Below, piece after piece: positions 58,911 to 64,000 of a stretch of 64,000 nt of DNA. The DNA comes from Flavobacterium sp. 270 (lineage in GTDB: Bacteria; Bacteroidota; Bacteroidia; Flavobacteriales; Flavobacteriaceae). Within the stretch, counting starts at the first letter, position 1. Every line of letters begins with the position of its first letter. Position numbers and translations under genes: made by a program. Below the pieces are notes generated by a model. That model did not search any database. It worked only from the letters and a program-made list of their open reading frames with translations, and was not told the DNA's origin. The stretch is taken from contig NZ_SODM01000003.1 of NCBI RefSeq assembly GCF_004368785.1, positions 1 to 64,000 on the forward strand, given 5' to 3'.

Positions 58911-59993
58911 ATGAAATACAAATTAGTTTTCTTGTTTTTCCTTAGTTTGTCAACTTTTATATACGGACAAAATCATGCTCAATATGCAGACTCCATCCGA
59001 AAAGTAAACGATATTCCAGAAATAAGTTATGCCGTAATTACAGCAGATAAAATTTTAGAAATTAATGCTTTAGGATTTCATTCAACTGCTTTAAAAGATC
59101 CTGCGAGTCTAACAGATCGTTTTCATATTGGTTCTAATACCAAAGCCATGACCGCTTTTGTGATCGCAAAATATGTTGAAAAAGGCAAGTTAAAATGGAA
59201 TACAAAATTCTTTGATTTATTTCCAGACTTAAAAAAAGCGTCTAAACCAGAATATTACGCAATTACGCTTCAGGATTTATTATCTCATAGAGGCAGAATA
59301 CAGGCTTTTCAGGGAGAAAATGATACTATTGTTCCCAATTTTAAAGGAAATAGTCAAGAAAAAAGAAATCAGTTTGGTGCTTTTGTTCTTACCTTAAAAC
59401 CTGTTGCACTTACTGATAAAACTAAATACGTCTATTCTAATGCCGGCTATACTTTGGCCACAATGATGCTTGAAAAAGTAATTGGAAAAAGCTGGGAGCA
59501 ATTAATAAATAAAGTTTTTAATGAAGATTTAAAAATGAATGTCAAATTTTCCTGGCCAGAAAATCAGCTTGCAAAAGATACTTGGGGACATTCTTTTGAG
59601 AATAATAAACTTGTTCCGGTTCCATCCAATACAGATTATCATTTAGATTTTACAGAACCGTCTGGAGATCTTAATCTAACACTTCAGGATTATATAAGAT
59701 TTATTCAGCTTAATATTCAAGGACTTCAAGGGCATAATAATTATCTAAAAGCAAGTACTTATAAAATAATCCACAAAGGTGTAGAAGAGTATTCTTTAGG
59801 CTGGTTTAACAGTTATGAAAACGATCAGGATTTCTCTACACATGCCGGAACTGCGGGAACCTATTACACGTTAGTTTCTATTGATAGGAAAAAATATATT
59901 GGGTACATTATTTTTACAAATTCCTTTAGCGAAACCACAGTGAATGGTGTTCGTTTATTAATGAGAAAGTTAAAAAAAGATTATACCAATTAA
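58911..59993 (+). CDS. Serine hydrolase, class C beta-lactamase-like, secreted
   Basis: A 360-residue penicillin-binding-protein-fold hydrolase. Signal peptide about 1-19 (VFLFFLSLSTFIYG). The catalytic SxxK is Ser75-Lys78 in GSNTKAMTAFV, the second motif YxN in YVYSNAGYTLA near 173-183, and the third motif region is THAGTAGTYYT near 312-322 (HxG in place of KTG). These features fit esterase/beta-lactamase-like family proteins (DD-peptidase, esterase or lactamase); activity cannot be chosen. Followed by an AEC transporter gene 45 bp later. Confidence 0.88.
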   Translation: MKYKLVFLFFLSLSTFIYGQNHAQYADSIRKVNDIPEISYAVITADKILEINALGFHSTALKDPASLTDRFHIGSNTKAMTAFVIAKYVEKGKLKWNTKFFDLFPDLKKASKPEYYAITLQDLLSHRGRIQAFQGENDTIVPNFKGNSQEKRNQFGAFVLTLKPVALTDKTKYVYSNAGYTLATMMLEKVIGKSWEQLINKVFNEDLKMNVKFSWPENQLAKDTWGHSFENNKLVPVPSNTDYHLDFTEPSGDLNLTLQDYIRFIQLNIQGLQGHNNYLKASTYKIIHKGVEEYSLGWFNSYENDQDFSTHAGTAGTYYTLVSIDRKKYIGYIIFTNSFSETTVNGVRLLMRKLKKDYTN

Positions 59994-60038
59994 ATCTAAA
60001 ATCTGGATAAAGTGAAATAACACTTTATTTGAAACACC

Positions 60039-60950
60039 ATGAACAACTTTATTCTTATTTTCTTCTTTTTATTTTTAGGCTTGCTTTTGCAAAGAGTAAA
60101 GCAGTTTCCCACACATATTTACAAAACATTAAATAAAATTGTCATTTATTTTTGTTTACCTGCTATTACTTTATATCATATTCCGAAAATAAAATGGAGT
60201 AACGAATTGTTGTTTCCGATAGGATCGGGCTGGATAACTTTTATACTGGCTTTTGTATTTTTTCATTTTTTAGGAAAACGATTGGGCTGGTCCAAAAAAC
60301 TAATTGGCTGTTTAATTCTTACTGCAGGCTTAAGTAATTCTTCTTTTCTTGGATATCCCATTATTGAAGCTTTGTTTGGGAAAAAAGGATTAGAAACGGC
60401 TGTTTTGGTCGATCAGCCGGGAACTTTTGTTGTCGTTTCTACATTGGGAGTTTTTGTTGCCGCTTTTTATTCTAAAGGAAGTCCTGATACTTTGGGGATC
60501 ATCAAAAAAATAATCTTTTTTCCGCCGTTTATTACGTTTGTAACCGCTTGTTTAATGAATGTTTTTCAGTTTGATTTTCATGAAACTTTACAATCTGCAT
60601 TCTTAAAAATCGGAAGTTTGGTTACACCTTTAGCTTTATTGTCGGTTGGCTTGCAGCTTACGTTTGACAGGAAAAGCCAGCACTGGAAATTTTTACGACT
60701 TGGACTTTTATACAAACTTATTATAGCGCCGTTTGTCATTTTGTTTTTGTATGTTTTTGTTTTTAAACAACATTCAGAAGCCATTCAAATAACGATTATG
60801 GAAATGGCTATGGCTCCCATGATTACAGGTGCAATTTTAGCTTCGACTTACGGATTAAAACCTAAATTAAGCAGTATGATGATTGGTTTCGGAATCCCGA
60901 TTTCGTTTGTAACTCTTGCTGTTTGGTATTTTGTAGTACGCTTTATTTAG
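60039..60950 (+). CDS. AEC-family (auxin efflux carrier-like) transporter
   Basis: A 303-residue membrane protein with 8-10 hydrophobic helices. The family features include the N-terminal FLGLLLQRVKQFPTHIYKTL near 12-31, KIVIYFCLPAITLYHIPKIK near 33-52, LTAGLSNSSFLGYPIIEALF near 93-112 and IGSLVTPLALLSVGLQLTF near 190-208. EMAMAPMITGAILASTYGLK near 255 is the conserved later loop. Substrates in this family include malate and other anions. Its role next to a serine hydrolase is unclear. Confidence 0.87.
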   Translation: MNNFILIFFFLFLGLLLQRVKQFPTHIYKTLNKIVIYFCLPAITLYHIPKIKWSNELLFPIGSGWITFILAFVFFHFLGKRLGWSKKLIGCLILTAGLSNSSFLGYPIIEALFGKKGLETAVLVDQPGTFVVVSTLGVFVAAFYSKGSPDTLGIIKKIIFFPPFITFVTACLMNVFQFDFHETLQSAFLKIGSLVTPLALLSVGLQLTFDRKSQHWKFLRLGLLYKLIIAPFVILFLYVFVFKQHSEAIQITIMEMAMAPMITGAILASTYGLKPKLSSMMIGFGIPISFVTLAVWYFVVRFI

Positions 60951-61061
60951 CTTTAAATACTAATTATATAGGCAATGTAGAATTTTAACTTTTTTTTAAA
61001 ATTTTGATGGTTTTCGCAATACATTTTTAGTTAATTTTAGAGGAACTAAAAAAACATAATT

Positions 61062-61700
61062 ATGTCAACATTAAGATTAGGTGATATAGCTCCCGATTTT
61101 CACGCAGAAACTACAGAGGGGCCAATAAATTTTCACGAATGGTTAGGTGATTCTTGGGGTGTTTTATTTTCGCATCCTTCAGATTTTACTCCGGTTTGTA
61201 CGACTGAATTAGGAACGGTTGCCAATTATCTTCCTGAATTTACAAAAAGAAATACCAAAGTTATTGCACTAAGCGTAGATGGTTTAGAGTCTCATTTGGA
61301 GTGGATTAAAGATATTAACGAAACACAGAATACTACAGTAAATTTCCCGATTATTGCAGACGAAGACAAAAAAATAGCTACTTTGTACGATATGCTTCAC
61401 CCAAATGCGAGTGATAAATTTACAGTACGTTCTGTTTTTGTAATTGGTGCTGATAAAAAAATCAAATTAACGCTGACTTATCCTGCATCTACAGGAAGAA
61501 ATTTTGATGAATTACTTCGTGTTATCGACAGTTTACAGCTTACAGCAAATTATAGCGTAGCAACTCCGGCAAACTGGAAAGACGGTGAAGATGTAGTAAT
61601 TACGCCTGCAGTTCCAGACAGCGATATTCCGGCAAAATTCCCAAAAGGACATACGCCAATAAAACCTTATTTGCGTATGACACCGCAGCCGAATAAGTAG
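61062..61700 (+). CDS. 1-Cys peroxiredoxin (Prx6-type)
   Basis: A 212-residue peroxidase that reduces hydroperoxides. The peroxidatic Cys46 lies in SHPSDFTPVCTTELG, with Thr43 and the Arg partner downstream in FTVRSVFVIG near 125. No second Cys is present in the whole protein, so it is a 1-Cys type that needs an external thiol. The start GDIAPDFHAETTEG and the end IPAKFPKGHTPIKPYLRMTP are typical of Prx6 proteins. Expected to be oxidative-stress related; no OxyR-like site was recognised. Confidence 0.95.
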   Translation: MSTLRLGDIAPDFHAETTEGPINFHEWLGDSWGVLFSHPSDFTPVCTTELGTVANYLPEFTKRNTKVIALSVDGLESHLEWIKDINETQNTTVNFPIIADEDKKIATLYDMLHPNASDKFTVRSVFVIGADKKIKLTLTYPASTGRNFDELLRVIDSLQLTANYSVATPANWKDGEDVVITPAVPDSDIPAKFPKGHTPIKPYLRMTPQPNK

Positions 61701-61780
61701 TTTTAAGTTTCTAAGGCGCTGAGGTTCTGAGGTACTAAGGGAAAAACTTAGAATCTCAGAACGTTAGTTTCTTAGGATCT
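61700..61780. repeat. CTTAGAATCT-type palindromic repeat reaching into the antiporter gene
   Basis: GTTTCTAAGGCGCTGAGGTT and CTGAGGTACTAAG (left) face ACTTAGAATCTCAGAACGTT and TTTCTTAGGATCT (right). The right end supplies the stop codon and last two codons (Arg-Ser) of the antiporter. Confidence 0.75.
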
Positions 61781-64000
61781 TTTAACAAGCAAAGTATTCA
61801 TCTTCTTTTTATCTCCAACTACCCAGATAATATCATTTTTCTGAAGGACTAAACTAGATTCAGGGTTTAAAATACGATTTCCATTTCTTTCAATTCCAAC
61901 AACCATTCCGTTAGTTTTAGATCTAAATTGACCAATGTTTTTCTCTATAAATTCTTCATCAGAAACTTCTAGTTGGCGCAATACAATTTCGGCATCCTCA
62001 ACAGCTTTTGCGGCTTCGGTTTCATTTTGATTCAGGTATTTATTAAACTCAGTAATTTGAGCGTCAGTACCAATAACACAAATTTCATCGCCAGGAAAAA
62101 TTCGCTCGCTTTTTGTTGGAATAGAAATCATGACATCGCCGCGTTTTATGTAAGCAATATTAATTCCCATCTGCTCACGTATGCGAAGTTCTTCCAGCGT
62201 TTTTCCAGCAAGATTAGATTCTTTTCCAATATCAAAAAACGACATGTGACCGTCCCACGGCATTAGATTAGCATATCGTCTGTCGATTTTTTTGTTTTCG
62301 CGGTCATTTAGATTTTTCAGGAAATGACTTTCAATTCTATGGTATTGCTCGTTCAGTTTTTTTGGGAAAATCTGGTATGCCCCAATGGCAATAATCAAGG
62401 CGATAAAGGCAATTAATGGCGAGAAGAAAATATTCAATAAAAACCCGACAAAGAAAAGTCCAAGGCTCATTCTAATTAAAATCAGCATTAAAAGTGCTCC
62501 TCTGTATTTACGTTCTTCCCACAGCGCTTCAACTTCTTCCACTTTTACACGACGAAGAGAAAGCGCCCATAAAAACGGTGCAATGATAACTAAAGTTATA
62601 AACGCAGCTAAAGTATTTCCAAATCGTGTATCGGCAACCAAAGGCGCTACAAATTTGGAAGAAAGTAAAATAATAGCGGTAATAATAATAGTGTGAAGTA
62701 TAATTTGTGTCACCGCAGATCGCAGCACTAACTGCCAAGTACTGACCGATTTTATAGCCTGCGCATTTACACTGTAGCGATTGATATTTTTAACCCATTT
62801 TTTTGGCATTTTTTGCTCTAACAATTCAGAGAAAGGTTCTGCATATTTTATTAAAAATGGAGTTGTAAAAGTGGTAATGGCAGAGACGGCAACAATAATC
62901 GGATATAAAAATTCGCTCGTAACTTTTAAGGTCATTCCCAAAGTTGCGATAATAAATGAAAATTCCCCAATCTGTGCCAAACTCATTCCCGTTTGCACAG
63001 ATTGTTTTAGCGGCTGACCCGAAAGTAAAGCTCCAACCGAAGAACTCAACGCTTTCCCGAAAATAGTAAGAAGTGTGATAATCGCCACCGGCAAAGCATA
63101 CGTAACCAAAGTTTCAGGATTAATTAACATCCCGACGGATACAAAGAAAACTGCACCAAATAAATCTTTTACAGGCTGAATTAAGTGTTCAATTTTTTCG
63201 GCTTGTGTCGTTTCTGCAATAATAGAACCCATTATAAAAGCGCCCAATGCGGGAGAAAAACCAACATTTGCAGCAAACATAACCATCATTAAACAAAGTG
63301 CCAGCGAAATAATAAGCAGCATTTCATCCGTTAAAAGATGTTTGGCTTTCTTTAAAATTGTCGGAATAATAAAAATACCGCCCAAAAACCATATAATTAA
63401 AAAGAAAACTAACTTTAAAACCGACTGTAATAAAGCAGTTCCCGAAACCTGATCGCTCACTGCAATTGTCGAAAGTAAAACCAGCATTAAAATTGCCACA
63501 ATATCTTCTACAATCAAAGCACCAAAAACAATCCCGACAAACTTTTTTCCTTTTACGCCCAATTCGTCAAACGCACGAATAATAATAGTGGTGGACGAAA
63601 TGGAAAGTGTTGCGCCCAGAAAAATACTGTCCATTTTTCCCCAGCCCATCCATTGTCCGACGCAGTAACCAATGAGCGTCATAAACAATATCTGCGTAAT
63701 GGCGGTAATCGAAGAAGTGCCGCCCACTTTCATTAATTTCTTAAAGCTAAATTCGAGACCCAAACTAAATAGTAAAAATATAACCCCAATTTCTGCCCAG
63801 ACCTCCACACTTTTCATGTCGGTAATAGAAGGGAAAAAATCGAAGTGGTTTCCGGCAAGAAATCCGGCAATCAAATATCCCAAAACCAACGGCTGTTTCA
63901 TTTTTTTAAATAAGAGCACAGCAATTCCCGCGGTCATAAGAATTAATCCTAAGTCGCTGATTAGAGGTTGTAAATGGTGTGTAGTTTCTGCAGCGGCGTT
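61772..64000 (-). CDS. Kef-type cation:proton antiporter, 5' end beyond window
   Basis: Monovalent cation:proton antiporter of the CPA2 family. At least 743 residues are present and the frame is open to the window edge, so the true start lies outside. About 12 membrane segments (IGVIFLLFSLGLEFSFKKLM, ATLSISSTTIIIRAFDELGV and FAANVGFSPALGAFIMGSII are typical) are followed by two more membrane segments and a C-terminal RCK-C (TrkA-C) domain near the end: LAGKTLEELRIREQMGINIA and FPGDEICVIGTDAQITEFN. The regulatory domain probably binds a nucleotide or other ligand. The last codons come from a CTTAGAATCT-type repeat. Confidence 0.9.
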   Translation of the reverse strand, partial: NAAAETTHHLQPLISDLGLILMTAGIAVLLFKKMKQPLVLGYLIAGFLAGNHFDFFPSITDMKSVEVWAEIGVIFLLFSLGLEFSFKKLMKVGGTSSITAITQILFMTLIGYCVGQWMGWGKMDSIFLGATLSISSTTIIIRAFDELGVKGKKFVGIVFGALIVEDIVAILMLVLLSTIAVSDQVSGTALLQSVLKLVFFLIIWFLGGIFIIPTILKKAKHLLTDEMLLIISLALCLMMVMFAANVGFSPALGAFIMGSIIAETTQAEKIEHLIQPVKDLFGAVFFVSVGMLINPETLVTYALPVAIITLLTIFGKALSSSVGALLSGQPLKQSVQTGMSLAQIGEFSFIIATLGMTLKVTSEFLYPIIVAVSAITTFTTPFLIKYAEPFSELLEQKMPKKWVKNINRYSVNAQAIKSVSTWQLVLRSAVTQIILHTIIITAIILLSSKFVAPLVADTRFGNTLAAFITLVIIAPFLWALSLRRVKVEEVEALWEERKYRGALLMLILIRMSLGLFFVGFLLNIFFSPLIAFIALIIAIGAYQIFPKKLNEQYHRIESHFLKNLNDRENKKIDRRYANLMPWDGHMSFFDIGKESNLAGKTLEELRIREQMGINIAYIKRGDVMISIPTKSERIFPGDEICVIGTDAQITEFNKYLNQNETEAAKAVEDAEIVLRQLEVSDEEFIEKNIGQFRSKTNGMVVGIERNGNRILNPESSLVLQKNDIIWVVGDKKKMNTLLVKRS

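Noticed and set aside
1..64000. CRISPR array
   Set aside because: The periodic repeats seen have a period near 10 bases, no spacers of 30-40 bases and no cas genes nearby.

Overview
The window looks like chromosomal DNA of a Flavobacterium-type bacterium (phylum Bacteroidota). It is AT-rich. Upstream regions lack Shine-Dalgarno sequences and instead carry the Bacteroidota -7 promoter element TAnnTTTG. Several proteins are of types common in flavobacteria: a PafA-like phosphatase, a long-form GAPDH, a two-subunit methylmalonyl-CoA mutase, a SusC-type carboxypeptidase-regulatory/plug module, and DnaJ with a reduced zinc finger. The species cannot be fixed by eye. No plasmid, phage, insertion sequence or CRISPR array was seen. 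Most of the window is core genome.

Layout. 1-122: 3' end of an rRNA operon (5S rRNA and terminator). 0.3-10.7 kb: PafA-like phosphatase, alanine dehydrogenase with a divergent Lrp-type regulator, long GAPDH, HtrA protease, dapF, an acetyltransferase, mltG and a lysozyme-like protein. 10.7-15.4 kb: methylmalonyl-CoA mutase large and small subunits, an FtsB/DivIC-like protein and uridine kinase. 15.6-20.9 kb: a dienoyl-CoA-reductase-like SDR, an aminotransferase, a TonB-C-domain protein, an RsmI-like methyltransferase, a low-molecular-weight phosphatase and dnaA. 21-28.3 kb: thioesterase, YigZ, HAD, ribD, GNAT, prmC, a MacB-type permease and hisS. 28.4-37.6 kb: tRNA-Trp, grpE-dnaJ, an ABC-2 exporter pair, a sigma-54 activator without a DNA-binding domain, an orphan DEAD-like half helicase, hydrolases and a GNAT. 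37.7-42.3 kb: a secreted protein of unknown function, mtaB, a small beta-rich protein, a FabG-like SDR and a LURP-one-like protein. 42.3-47.4 kb: an ECF-sigma-factor locus. 47.6-64 kb: prolyl oligopeptidase, PPK2, outer-membrane and MATE proteins, an LtaS-like sulfatase, meaB, an Rrf2 regulator with its NAD(P)-binding target, a serine hydrolase, an AEC transporter, a 1-Cys peroxiredoxin and a Kef-type antiporter cut by the window end.

The most unusual region is 42.3-47.4 kb. Read leftwards on the minus strand it encodes an ECF sigma factor, a one-pass anti-sigma-like protein ending in a TonB-receptor plug-like domain, a small carboxypeptidase-regulatory-domain protein, a 723-residue secreted protein that starts like a SusC receptor (regulatory domain, TonB-box-like motif, plug) but continues into a von Willebrand A domain instead of a beta-barrel, and a SIMPL-domain protein. 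The small gene appears to have arisen by a tandem duplication of about 443 bp. This may be an envelope signalling system that reuses plug modules without a barrel; the function is inferred.

The second theme is an unusual density of intergenic repeats: arrays built on AATCTAAAATC or GGAATTTGGAATTT, arrays built on CTTAGAACCTTAG, a perfect 30-bp inverted repeat, several 12-19-bp inverted repeats, and a structured element at 14.63-14.72 kb. Some overlap stop codons and supply the last residues of proteins (PrmC, MeaB, the Kef antiporter). An 18-bp motif, 17 of 18 identical, lies upstream of both the Rrf2 regulator and its neighbour and is a strong candidate operator.
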